Origin: Paraburkholderia graminis C4D1M
Lineage (GTDB): Bacteria > Pseudomonadota > Gammaproteobacteria > Burkholderiales > Burkholderiaceae
DNA: 64,000 bases
Assembly: GCF_000172415.1 (NCBI RefSeq)
Contig: NZ_ABLD01000026.1
Location: 32,861-96,860, forward strand
Direction: 5' to 3'
Below, one piece after another: positions 17,467 through 25,364 of the stretch; within the stretch, counting starts at the first letter, position 1, and the number at the start of each line of letters is the position of its first letter. Position numbers and translations under genes: made by a program. The notes under the pieces are model-generated. The model was not told the DNA's origin. It did not search any database and was given only the letters and a program-made list of their open reading frames with translations.

Positions 17467-18210
17467 TCACTGCGCAGCCGCGCCCGCTCCGCGCTCGGCC
17501 GCGCCGATCTCGCCGTCCGGCACGAACACATAGCCGCGTCCCCACACCGTTTGCACGTAGCGCGGCTCGGACGGATCGACCTCGATCAGCCGACGCAAAC
17601 GCCAGATCGACACATCGAGACTGCGGTTGCGATGCGTCTCGCTATTGCCATGCAGTTTTTCGAGCAGTTGCCCGCGAGTGAGGACGGTCATCGCGTGAGT
17701 GACGAACACTTTCAGCATCGCGAATTCGCTTGAGCGCAGCGTGATGCGTTCGCCGTCGCGGCGCAATTCACGCGCCGGGAAATTCACCTCGAAGCGGCCG
17801 AAGCGATACGGCGCGCGTTGCTCGGGCGCGCTCGGCGCAATCGAGCCGCGACGGCGCAGCACCGTGCGAATCCGCGCGACGAGTTCGCTCGGTTCGAACG
17901 GCTTGCCCAGGTAATCGTCCGCGCCGAGTTCGAGACCGATCACACGGTCGATCGGATCGGCGCGTGCGGTCAGCAGAATCACGGGGATATCGTCGCCCGC
18001 CACGCGCAGCGCGCGCAGCGCACTGATGCCGTCGAGCTCGGGCATCATGATGTCGAGCACGACCAGCGCGGGACGCTCGTCCTGAAGTTTGCGCTGCAGC
18101 GCCATGCCATGTTCGAGCGTGGCAACCTTGAAGCCGCGCCCTTCGAGATACTGACTGACGAGCTCACGTACGACGGGGTCGTCGTCGACGACCAGAATGG
18201 ATTGGTTCAT
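17467..18210 (-). CDS. Orphan OmpR-family response regulator
   Basis: The 247-residue protein has a receiver domain (acidic DDD at 9-11, phospho-Asp in VVLDIMMPE, Thr in LLTARAD, Lys in LGKPF). A C-terminal winged helix follows (NRSLDVSIWRLRR, WGRGYVFVPD). It is convergent with the FlgH-like pseudogene, whose stop is 19 bases away, and has no kinase beside it. It closely resembles the regulator at 14385-15125 throughout, so it is probably a paralog arisen by local duplication. The cognate kinase may be the one at 13042-14388 or elsewhere. Confidence 0.92.
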   Translation of the reverse strand: MNQSILVVDDDPVVRELVSQYLEGRGFKVATLEHGMALQRKLQDERPALVVLDIMMPELDGISALRALRVAGDDIPVILLTARADPIDRVIGLELGADDYLGKPFEPSELVARIRTVLRRRGSIAPSAPEQRAPYRFGRFEVNFPARELRRDGERITLRSSEFAMLKVFVTHAMTVLTRGQLLEKLHGNSETHRNRSLDVSIWRLRRLIEVDPSEPRYVQTVWGRGYVFVPDGEIGAAERGAGAAAQ

Positions 18211-18300
18211 TCAGGTCATCTTAGTGATCCGCGCGCGCGCAGCAAAGCGGCTAACGCTTTCCAATCCTTTCTCGCGTAAGAGAAAGCAACCGGCATGCGG

Positions 18301-18975
18301 CTAGTTGACCTGCGAGGTCTGAATGGTCTGCCGTGTTTCGCGGCCGAAATCGGTCCGGTCGATCACCATCTTGTCGATCAACCCATTGAGCTTGGTCGAC
18401 GCCGACGAGAAGCGGTCGCTGTTCAGGCCGCCCGTCTGGTAGCGCGCGGTGACGAGAATGCGGCCACTCTGCACGAGCGTCAAATCGATGACCGACAGAT
18501 ACTGGATCGCGTCGTCGCTGAACGAGCGGCGGCCGTAGTCGATCGCCGCGTTGTAGACGAGGCGCGCCTCGCAGCCGGCGGGCGAGGTGCCGGGATTGTA
18601 GACATCCGAACGAATGCCGCGGCGATCAAGCGCGAGTTGCAGCGCCGGCACGAAATCGCCGACCGACACAGCAGCGTTCACTTCGATGCAAACGTGCCGC
18701 ACATCCGCGGGACGGCCGCTCACGAAGGTCGGCGACGAATAGTTCGCGGCGATGGCGTAGCCGGCCTGGATCACGGAGCCGGTGGCGTCGGCTGCCTGGA
18801 TCAGCGTCCACGCGCAGCCGTTCAGTCCGACCGTCAACGTCGTACAGGCGACGAACCGCGCGCTCGGCCGCCGCAACCTGACCCAGGCCGCGCGAGGGGC
18901 TCGCGTCAAAGCGTTAGCGCGTTTCGTGGTCAGGAAGGTCATCAAGCGGAGCCAAATGCGATAAAGGCAAGCCAT
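18301..18975 (-). CDS. Putative lipoprotein, unknown function
   Basis: About 224 residues from the ATG at 18975; an alternative ATG lies at 18942 and neither has a strong ribosome site. After a long basic leader there is a hydrophobic stretch ending in GLNGCAW, a possible lipobox. The mature part contains VIQAGYAIAANYSSP, DFVPALQLALDRRGI and a beta-rich YLSVIDLTLVQSGRILVTARYQTGG. This looks like a periplasmic alpha/beta domain of the kind found in secretion or envelope lipoproteins. The family is not recognised. It is downstream of the 19037-19507 gene on the same strand with 61 bases between. Confidence 0.62.
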   Translation of the reverse strand: MACLYRIWLRLMTFLTTKRANALTRAPRAAWVRLRRPSARFVACTTLTVGLNGCAWTLIQAADATGSVIQAGYAIAANYSSPTFVSGRPADVRHVCIEVNAAVSVGDFVPALQLALDRRGIRSDVYNPGTSPAGCEARLVYNAAIDYGRRSFSDDAIQYLSVIDLTLVQSGRILVTARYQTGGLNSDRFSSASTKLNGLIDKMVIDRTDFGRETRQTIQTSQVN

Positions 18976-19036
18976 GCGGATCGGCTGAGCGAAGCGAAAT
19001 GCGGCGGAACGCGCATCGTCCTCGACGTGTCTGCAT

Positions 19037-19507
19037 TCAGCGCGCGACGCGCAGCCGCAACTCGTTTTGCCCTTGCACGCTCGCAGTGACATTCACGCGC
19101 CGCTCGGCGGTCGTCACGATGAAATGCTGGCGCGTCGGCGTGTTCACGTCATGCACGACGTTCGGAAAGCACGCGGCGATGTCGGCGCCGATTTCCTCGA
19201 GCGGATCGTTGACGACACCGTCGGCTTGCCAGTGCGCGCGCCAGTGGCAGTCGTACGCGTGCGCGTTGGCGCGGCAGTCTTCGGCGCTCGCGACGCCCGG
19301 CAGTTGCGCGGCCGGTTGCGTGTGCAATTGCTTGTAGTCGGATGCTTCGACGATGTGCCTGAGCGCGGGGCACACGTCGGCGGGTTCGTTCGGCGGCGTG
19401 GTTTGCGCGGCATGAGCAAGATGAGCGGCACTTCCGAGCAGCACGGCCGCGGAGAGAGCAAGGCCGAGCCGGTGAATCGAAGGATAAGAGCGGCGATCGA
19501 ATGACAT
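19037..19507 (-). CDS. Exported small protein, unknown function
   Basis: A 156-residue protein with a Sec signal peptide (LGLALSAAVLLGSAAHLAHA, cleavage near residue 33). The mature part has four cysteines (VCPALRHIV, EDCRANA, YDCHWRAH, AACFPNV), consistent with two periplasmic disulfides. It ends in TASVQGQNELRLRVAR. No family is recognised. It shares orientation with the lipoprotein gene downstream and may be co-transcribed. The region between 19508 and 19723 upstream shows nothing clear. Confidence 0.65.
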   Translation of the reverse strand: MSFDRRSYPSIHRLGLALSAAVLLGSAAHLAHAAQTTPPNEPADVCPALRHIVEASDYKQLHTQPAAQLPGVASAEDCRANAHAYDCHWRAHWQADGVVNDPLEEIGADIAACFPNVVHDVNTPTRQHFIVTTAERRVNVTASVQGQNELRLRVAR

Positions 19508-19723
19508 GAGCGAGAGTCCGTTAGCAGTGGATGGCGTGCGGGCCGCAGGGGACGGCGCGCACGACTATCGTCGCTGTTTCGGGCTCGTTTCAAAGGGCTG
19601 AAAAGCTTGCCCGCTTCGCAAATGCTTTCGAGGTGTTCTCGCGTGTTTCGGGATCTTGCCGCGGCTCGCGCGAATGTGAGTACGGGTGCGGGCGCGTTGG
19701 CGAATTGCGCGCGGCGGTGTGAA

Positions 19724-20524
19724 TCAGCCGAGCGTCAGTCCGCCGTCGACGTGGATCACCTGGCCGGTGATGTGACGCGCTTCGTCGGAAAGCAGGAAGG
19801 CGATCAGCGCGGCAATGTCGGCGGGCTCGGCGATGTGGCCGAGCGGTGTCGATTCCGCGGCACGCGTCCACACGGCGGCGTTATCGGCGCTCGGTCCGCG
19901 GTCCTTGCGCGTATAGCCGGGCGCGACGCAATTCACGGTCACGCCGTGCGGCGCGAGTTCGGCGGCTGCGGTTTTCGCGAGCGACTCGAGCGCCGCCTTG
20001 GCCGCGGCGGTCGCGGCAAACGGCGTATCCGCGCGATAACGATGCGCGACGAACGAACTCAACGCGATCACTCGGCCTCGCTTCGAGGTTTCCAACGCAG
20101 GCGTGGCGCGCTTCACGAGCGCCGCGAAGGCGGCGGGCATCGCGGCGAATGCGGCGCCGAGCACATCGGAGTCGAGCGCCTGAAGCGTCTGACGCTGCGC
20201 GTGGCCCGCGTTCGCGACCAGTTGATCGAGTGCGCCGAAGTTCGCGAGCGTTTGATGCACCACATGTTCCGCGGCGCCGCGCTCGGCGAGATCGCCCGTC
20301 ACCGTTGCGCAGGCCGCGCCGTTCGCGCTGCAATCGGCGGCAACCTGCGCGAGACGCTCGCGCGACTCGCGCTCGGCGCCGCGTGCGTGCAGCATCAGCG
20401 CGGTGCGCGGCGCGGCGATCCGCCGGGCCAGCGCCGCGCCGATGCCGGAACCCGCGCCGGTGATCAGCACGACGCGGTCAAAGCCCGCACTGGGTTCGCT
20501 CGCTGCGGCGCTCTCCGGGTTCAT
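19724..20524 (-). CDS. SDR-fold protein lacking the catalytic tyrosine
   Basis: A 266-residue short-chain dehydrogenase/reductase. The cofactor motif is TGAGSGIG at about residues 22-29, NAGH is present, the catalytic-region Ser is in ALSSF and the C-terminus has TGQVIHVDGGLTLG. Where the family has YxxxK, the sequence reads TAAAK (FAATAAAKAALESL), so the catalytic Tyr is Thr while the Lys is kept. The fold and NAD(P) binding look intact but normal reductase chemistry is doubtful. Its ATG overlaps the stop of the upstream ABC exporter gene (ATGA), so the two are translationally coupled. A substrate-binding or regulatory role is possible. Confidence 0.85.
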   Translation of the reverse strand: MNPESAAASEPSAGFDRVVLITGAGSGIGAALARRIAAPRTALMLHARGAERESRERLAQVAADCSANGAACATVTGDLAERGAAEHVVHQTLANFGALDQLVANAGHAQRQTLQALDSDVLGAAFAAMPAAFAALVKRATPALETSKRGRVIALSSFVAHRYRADTPFAATAAAKAALESLAKTAAAELAPHGVTVNCVAPGYTRKDRGPSADNAAVWTRAAESTPLGHIAEPADIAALIAFLLSDEARHITGQVIHVDGGLTLG

Positions 20525-22272
20525 GCCGCGACCGCTTCGCCGGCGCGCTCGACTTCGAGCGTTTCGTCATGGAACGCCGCCAGCGATTCGCGATGCGCGA
20601 CGCTGACGATGGCCGCCTTCGGCAGCCGCTCGGTGAAGAGGCGATAAAGACGCGCTTCGTTCTCGGCGTCGAGCGCGCTCGTCGCTTCGTCGAGGAACAG
20701 ATAGTCGGGCTTGTGCAGCAGCACGCGCGCGGCGGCGAGGCGCTGTTGCTCGCCCGGCGAGAGAACGCGCGTCCAGTGCGCGGATTCCTGCAAACGGTCC
20801 GCGTATTGCGACAGGTGGCAAACGACGAGCGCCTCGCGGCATTCCTCGTCGGTATACGTGTCGGCCGCCGACGGATACGCGAGCGCCGCCTTCAGCGTGC
20901 CGATCGGCATGTAGCTCACTTGCGGAATGAACATCATGCGGGCGTTGACCGGCGCGTCGATGGCTCCATCGCCGAACGGCCACAAGCCGGCGAGCGCGCG
21001 CATCAGCGTGCTCTTGCCCGAGCCGGACGGCCCGCGCACGAGCCAGCGCGAGCCCGGATGAATCACGATGTCGCGGATGCGCGAGAGCGGGCTGCCGTTC
21101 GGAAGCGCGAGCTGGAGGCCGTCGGTGGAGAGCTTGTCGGCGTCGACGAAATGCAGGTTGATGCCGCCGTGCGCGGTGGCCGGCGAGACGGATTCCTTCA
21201 GACGCGGCGCATGCACGACCCGCTTGAATTCGCGCAGACGGTTGACCGTGGCGCGCCATTCGACCAGCGTCGAGTAACTGTTGATGAACCACGAGAACGA
21301 ATCGCTGACCGTGTTGAATGCGCTGGAGATTTGCATCAGCACACCGAACGTGAAGGCGCCCGCGAAATAACGCGGCGCGGCGACGACGAGCGGAAAGATG
21401 ATCGCGATCTGACCGTAGAAGCTCAGCACGAAGGTGAGCCGCTTCGTGTACTTCATGACCTGCCACCAGTTATCGCGGATGCGGCCGAACAGCGAATGGG
21501 CGTTGGTCTTCTCCGTGTCCATGCCGTTGTAGAACGCGATCTGCTCGGCGTTCTCGCGCAGACGGATCAGGCCGAAACGGAAATCGGCCTCGACTTTCTG
21601 CGCCTGATAGTTGATCGGCACGAGCGGATGACCGACTTTCTGGATCACGAGCGAGCCGACCACTGCGTACAGCGCGGCTGCCCACACCATGTAGCCGGGA
21701 ATGTGCAGCGGCACGCCGCCGAGCGTGATGGTCAGCGCGCCGGCCAGCGCCCACAGGATCGTGATGAACGAGACGAGCGTGACGACCGTGGACAGCAGAT
21801 CGAGCGTGAGCGACAGCGTGGTCGTGGCGAACGACTGCAGGTCGTCGCTGATCCGCTGGTCGGGGTTGTCGGCGAGGCGGTCGCGCTCGATCCGGTAAAA
21901 CGCGCTGTCGTGCAGCCACTCGTTCAGATAGCGCGTGGTCAGCCATTGACGCCAGCGAAAGCCGAGCATCTGGCGCATATAGCGCCCGTACACCGCGAGG
22001 ATGATGTAGCCGAACGCGAGCCCGGAAAAGATCATCAGCAGATGCGGGAAGTCGCGTACGTTCTTGGTTTGCAGCGCGTTATAGAAGTCGGCGCTCCAGC
22101 GGTTCAGGCGGACGTTGATCCATACCACCGCGAGGTTCATCGCAATGATCGCGATGAGCATCCCCCACGCCGTCTTTTTTTCTTCCGACACCCAGTAAGG
22201 CTTGATGAGGCTCCATGCGGAGACTTTCTCGTCGGGCGGCAGCGCGGGGCTGACAGAAGTATTCGTTGTCAT
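20521..22272 (-). CDS. ABC transporter, SbmA/BacA-like membrane domain fused to ATPase
   Basis: A 583-residue fused permease-ATPase of the ABCD/YddA type. The N-terminal half has the SbmA_BacA/ABC_membrane_2 pattern (WRQWLTTRYLNEWL, then NPDQRISDDLQSF) and about six membrane segments. The ATPase half has Walker A GPSGSGKST, a signature SPGEQQRLAAARVLL and Walker B YLFLDEATSALD. Related proteins move peptides, vitamin B12 or fatty-acyl compounds. The ATG at 22272 has CCAGGACGCTC upstream and is preferred to a start 13 codons earlier. It is the first gene of a coupled pair with the SDR-like gene. The substrate is unknown. Confidence 0.88.
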   Translation of the reverse strand: MTTNTSVSPALPPDEKVSAWSLIKPYWVSEEKKTAWGMLIAIIAMNLAVVWINVRLNRWSADFYNALQTKNVRDFPHLLMIFSGLAFGYIILAVYGRYMRQMLGFRWRQWLTTRYLNEWLHDSAFYRIERDRLADNPDQRISDDLQSFATTTLSLTLDLLSTVVTLVSFITILWALAGALTITLGGVPLHIPGYMVWAAALYAVVGSLVIQKVGHPLVPINYQAQKVEADFRFGLIRLRENAEQIAFYNGMDTEKTNAHSLFGRIRDNWWQVMKYTKRLTFVLSFYGQIAIIFPLVVAAPRYFAGAFTFGVLMQISSAFNTVSDSFSWFINSYSTLVEWRATVNRLREFKRVVHAPRLKESVSPATAHGGINLHFVDADKLSTDGLQLALPNGSPLSRIRDIVIHPGSRWLVRGPSGSGKSTLMRALAGLWPFGDGAIDAPVNARMMFIPQVSYMPIGTLKAALAYPSAADTYTDEECREALVVCHLSQYADRLQESAHWTRVLSPGEQQRLAAARVLLHKPDYLFLDEATSALDAENEARLYRLFTERLPKAAIVSVAHRESLAAFHDETLEVERAGEAVAA

Positions 22273-22643
22273 GAGCGTCCTGGGAGTGCTGTTCGATTCG
22301 GGCCGGTCCACGCGGGCCGACCCTTCGCGGGTCTTCGTATCTGTGCGTGTGCATCTATGCTGGCGCGGCGGCTGACGGCCGGGCGCCGCGGCGACTGCCG
22401 ATTCTGGCGCGAAGCCCTTAAGCGAAAATTAATTCGCGGCGCCGGCGCAAAGCCGGCAGTCATTGCTGCCGCCTCTGCGCGAGCACCGCCGCGACATAAC
22501 CGCCAACCGTTCGCGCGATGCCGCGTTTTCCGCGTCATCTCTCGTGGCATTGTGCCAGAGCGGTGGGCCGCTCATCCGGCTAAAGCGTAAGGCGCAAAAG
22601 GTGGTGCCGGATCAAGCCGCGCGCGCCGCGATGCGCCGCTCGT

Positions 22644-22673
22644 TTGCGAGCGCCGCGCCTTTTATGGTCTAAT
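22644..22673 (+). promoter_or_regulatory. Probable promoter of the thi operon
   Basis: TTGCGA and TCTAAT are 18 bases apart, ending 10 bases before the TPP riboswitch begins. This is where a sigma-70 promoter for the leader would be expected. The 370 bases between the divergent ABC gene and this site show no other feature. Confidence 0.45.
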
Positions 22674-22683
22674 GACCTTCGAC

Positions 22684-22790
22684 GAAACAGGGGTGCTTTG
22701 CACTTGAGCGGCGTGATTCTCGCGCTGCGGCTGCGAGGCTGAGAGAGACCCTTTGCACCCGATCCGGGTAATACCGGCGCGGGAAGTTTC
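22684..22790 (+). promoter_or_regulatory. TPP riboswitch (THI box)
   Basis: All conserved parts are visible in order: a closing P1 stem (GAAAC with GTTTC), GGGGTGC, a variable arm, GGCTGAGAGAG, ACCCTTTGCACCCGATCC, GGGTAATACCGGCGCGGGAA. It binds thiamine pyrophosphate and lowers expression of the thi genes downstream. The expression platform is probably the following region, which holds a perfect hairpin at 22825-22845 (GCGTACT and AGTACGC around TCATTGG) that covers a GGAG. Confidence 0.96.
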
Positions 22791-22845
22791 CGGAAGCAGC
22801 CAGTCTTCCATTCCCCGCCGGGCGGCGTACTTCATTGGAGTACGC

Positions 22846-23025
22846 ATGTTGCCTGGCCGGCCTTGCCCGCCGGTTTCGTCCTGGGTACGCGCTTTTTGTC
22901 GGCCGTACGGAAAGGACTCGATGACCGCCTATTGTTCAGTTATGTGTTTTGCTCCTTGTCGCGCCGTTCTTGACGCGCGCTGCATTGCTTTTGTCCGTCG
23001 TATCGAAGCGGAGCGCGCACGATGA
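22846..23025 (+). CDS. Possible leader ORF coupled to thiO
   Basis: A 59-codon frame starts at ATG 22846 with GGAG 7 bases before it. Its stop TGA overlaps the thiO ATG (ATGA). The GGAG is partly inside the hairpin at 22825-22845, so the riboswitch could gate it. The product is Cys-rich (six Cys) and basic and resembles no family I know. It may act only as a translated leader, or it may be chance; codon use looks less regular than in thiO. Confidence 0.35.
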   Translation: MLPGRPCPPVSSWVRAFCRPYGKDSMTAYCSVMCFAPCRAVLDARCIAFVRRIEAERAR

Positions 23026-24152
23026 GCCGCGCCGCACAACCCGATTTCGCTGTGCTCGGCGGCGGTCTGTGCGGGCGCCTCGTCGCGTGGCGGCTCGCCG
23101 GAGAAGGACATCGCGTGGCGCTTTATGAGCGCGGCGACGCCGACGGCTCGCAGGCCGCCGCGTGGGTCGCGGCCGCCATGCTCGCGCCGCTTGCCGAAGC
23201 CGCCAGCGCCGAACTTCTGATCACGCGGCTCGGCGCGGCATCGCTCGAAACCTGGCCGCAAGTGCTGGCCGGGTTGCCCGAGCCGGTGTTTTTCCAGCGC
23301 AATGGCACGCTCGTCGTCTGGCATCACGCGGATCGGACCGAGGCGCCGCTGTTCGAAAGACGCGTGCGCTCGAACGCGCCGGCCGAACTGCTGGACGGCG
23401 GCTTCGTCACGCTCGCCGGCGCGCAACTCGGTGCGGCCGAACCCGCGCTCGCGGGGCGCTTCAATCAGGGCTGGCTGCTGCCGCGCGAAGGTCAACTGGA
23501 CAACCGCCAGGTGCTGCGCGCGTTGGCCGCGGGTCTTGCGCAACGCGGTGTGGAAACGCACTGGAATACGCCCGTGCTCGATGGGGCGCTGCCGCCTGCG
23601 CGCATCACCATCGACTGCCGCGGCCTCGGCGCGAAACCCGTGCTGCCGACGCTGCGCGGCATCCGCGGCGAAGTCGCGCGCGTGCACGCGCCCGGCATTA
23701 ATCTGACGCGGCCGGTGCGGCTGCTGCATCCCCGTTATCCGCTCTACATCGCGCCGAAGCAGGACGATTTGTATGTGATCGGCGCCACCGAGGTGGAAGG
23801 CGAGGACATGTCGCCCGTCAGCGTGCGATCCGCGCTGGAGCTGCTGAGCGCGGCGTTTTCCGTGCATCCGGGCTTCGGCGAGGCGCGCATTCTCGAGCTG
23901 AATTCGCAGTGCCGTCCGACCTTGCCCGATCATCGGCCGGCGCTGTTGTGGGACGGCGCGCAGACGCTGCGCGTGAACGGGCTGTACCGGCACGGCTACA
24001 TGATCGTGCCCGAGGTCGCCGACGAAGCCGCGCGCTTCGCGGCGGCGCTGCTGGACGGACGCATCGGCGACGCCGACGCGTTCGCGGACTGGCGGCGCGC
24101 CGCGCGCTGGAGCGAACTGTTCCACGAGCAGCGCGCGCGGGAGCCCGCGTGA
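23022..24152 (+). CDS. thiO: Glycine oxidase ThiO
   Basis: A 376-residue FAD amine oxidase. It oxidises glycine to iminoacetate (dehydroglycine), the C2-N unit of the thiazole ring. The N-terminal dinucleotide motif is VLGGGLCGRLVAWRLAGEG. ThiO-like features include AAWVAAAMLAPLAEA, then YIAPKQDDLYVIGATEVEGED and a C-terminal CRPTLPDHRPAL, ending NGLYRHGYMIVPEVADE. It has the ATG at 23022 with GCGGAG upstream. thiS follows after 69 bases and the set is under the TPP riboswitch. ThiO rather than ThiH indicates an oxygen-using thiazole route. Confidence 0.93.
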   Translation: MSRAAQPDFAVLGGGLCGRLVAWRLAGEGHRVALYERGDADGSQAAAWVAAAMLAPLAEAASAELLITRLGAASLETWPQVLAGLPEPVFFQRNGTLVVWHHADRTEAPLFERRVRSNAPAELLDGGFVTLAGAQLGAAEPALAGRFNQGWLLPREGQLDNRQVLRALAAGLAQRGVETHWNTPVLDGALPPARITIDCRGLGAKPVLPTLRGIRGEVARVHAPGINLTRPVRLLHPRYPLYIAPKQDDLYVIGATEVEGEDMSPVSVRSALELLSAAFSVHPGFGEARILELNSQCRPTLPDHRPALLWDGAQTLRVNGLYRHGYMIVPEVADEAARFAAALLDGRIGDADAFADWRRAARWSELFHEQRAREPA

Positions 24153-24221
24153 GCGCCGGCCGCCGGCGCGACGCTGCGAACGCCTGCGCAATTGCCATCG
24201 ACTGAACCGTATTCGAACACC

Positions 24222-24419
24222 ATGGACATTCATATCAATCAGAAGCCGTTGTCGTTGCCCGAGGGCGCGACTGTCGCCGATGCGCTCGCCGCGTACGGCG
24301 CGCGGCCGCCGTTCGCCGTCGCGCTGAACGGCGATTTCGTCGCGCGCACGCAGCATGCGGCGCGCGCATTGCAGCCGGGCGACAAGCTGGACGTCGTGCA
24401 GCCCGTGGCCGGCGGTTGA
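24222..24419 (+). CDS. thiS: Sulfur carrier protein ThiS
   Basis: A 65-residue ubiquitin-like sulfur carrier. The C-terminal Gly-Gly (PVAGG) is adenylated and converted to a thiocarboxylate that supplies sulfur to ThiG. MDIHINQKPLSLPEGATVADAL and PGDKLDVVQPVAGG match the family. I chose the ATG at 24222 because it gives the standard length. It sits between thiO and thiG. Confidence 0.95.
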   Translation: MDIHINQKPLSLPEGATVADALAAYGARPPFAVALNGDFVARTQHAARALQPGDKLDVVQPVAGG

Positions 24420-24539
24420 GCGCGTTGCCGCGCCAAGCCAAGCCAGCCGTTCACGCAATCGCAGACGAGCGAACACGACCACGCACGATCACGCACGATC
24501 ACGAGCAATCGCCGCCCGCCCCGCCTTGCCGGAGACCAG

Positions 24540-25364
24540 ATGATGCAAATGACTTCCCCCCAAACCGCCGACGCGCTCACGCTCTACGGCCAACCCTTCG
24601 CGAGCCGGGTGCTGCTTGGCACGTCGCGCTATCCGTCGCTGCAATCGCTGTCCGATTCGATCGACGCCGCGCGCCCCGGCATGGTGACCGTCGCGCTGCG
24701 CCGGCAGATGAACGAAGGCGGCGCCGAAGCCGGCTTCTTCGATCTGCTCAAGCGCCACGGCGTGCCGCTGTTGCCGAACACGGCCGGTTGCCTGACCGTC
24801 GGCGAGGCGGTGGCGACCGCGCACATGGCGCGCGAAATATTCGAAACCGAGTGGATCAAGCTCGAACTGATCGGCGACGACTACACGCTGCAGCCCGATC
24901 CGGTCGGCCTGATCGAGGCGGCGGCGAAGCTCGTCAAGGACGGCTTCAAGGTGCTGCCGTATTGCACCGAAGACCTGGTGATCGGCCGCCGTCTGCTGGA
25001 CGCCGGCTGTGAGGCGCTGATGCCGTGGGGCGCGCCGATCGGCACCGGCAAGGGCGTGATCAATCCGTATGGCTTGCGAGTGTTGCGCGAGCGGCTGCCT
25101 GACGTGCCGCTGATCGTCGACGCAGGGCTCGGCGTGCCGTCGCACGCGGCCCAGGTGATGGAGTGGGGTTTCGACGGCGTGCTGCTGAACACGGCGGTGT
25201 CGCAGGCCACGCATCCCGACGCGATGGCGCGCGCGTTTGCGCTGGGCGTCGAAGCGGGCCGTCAGGCGTTTCTCGCCGGACCGATGGCCGAGCGCGAAAG
25301 TGCGCACGCGAGCACGCCGGTGGTCGGCATGCCGTTCTGGCATCAGGACGGGAGCGCCGCATGA
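24540..25364 (+). CDS. thiG: Thiazole synthase ThiG
   Basis: A 274-residue TIM-barrel enzyme. It condenses 1-deoxy-D-xylulose 5-phosphate, ThiS thiocarboxylate and dehydroglycine into the thiazole phosphate. SRVLLGTSRYPS opens the domain. The Schiff-base lysine is Lys107 in WIKLELIGD. The phosphate loops are seen in MPWGAPIGTGKGV, VDAGLGVPSHAAQ and GVLLNTAVSQA. Its TGA overlaps the thiE ATG, so the two are coupled. A second ATG 3 bases into the gene is equally possible. Confidence 0.97.
   Translation: MMQMTSPQTADALTLYGQPFASRVLLGTSRYPSLQSLSDSIDAARPGMVTVALRRQMNEGGAEAGFFDLLKRHGVPLLPNTAGCLTVGEAVATAHMAREIFETEWIKLELIGDDYTLQPDPVGLIEAAAKLVKDGFKVLPYCTEDLVIGRRLLDAGCEALMPWGAPIGTGKGVINPYGLRVLRERLPDVPLIVDAGLGVPSHAAQVMEWGFDGVLLNTAVSQATHPDAMARAFALGVEAGRQAFLAGPMAERESAHASTPVVGMPFWHQDGSAA

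Noticed and set aside
20569..22590. Long open frame antisense to the ABC exporter gene
   Set aside because: It is a codon-bias shadow, with low-complexity Arg/Ala-rich text and no start signal.
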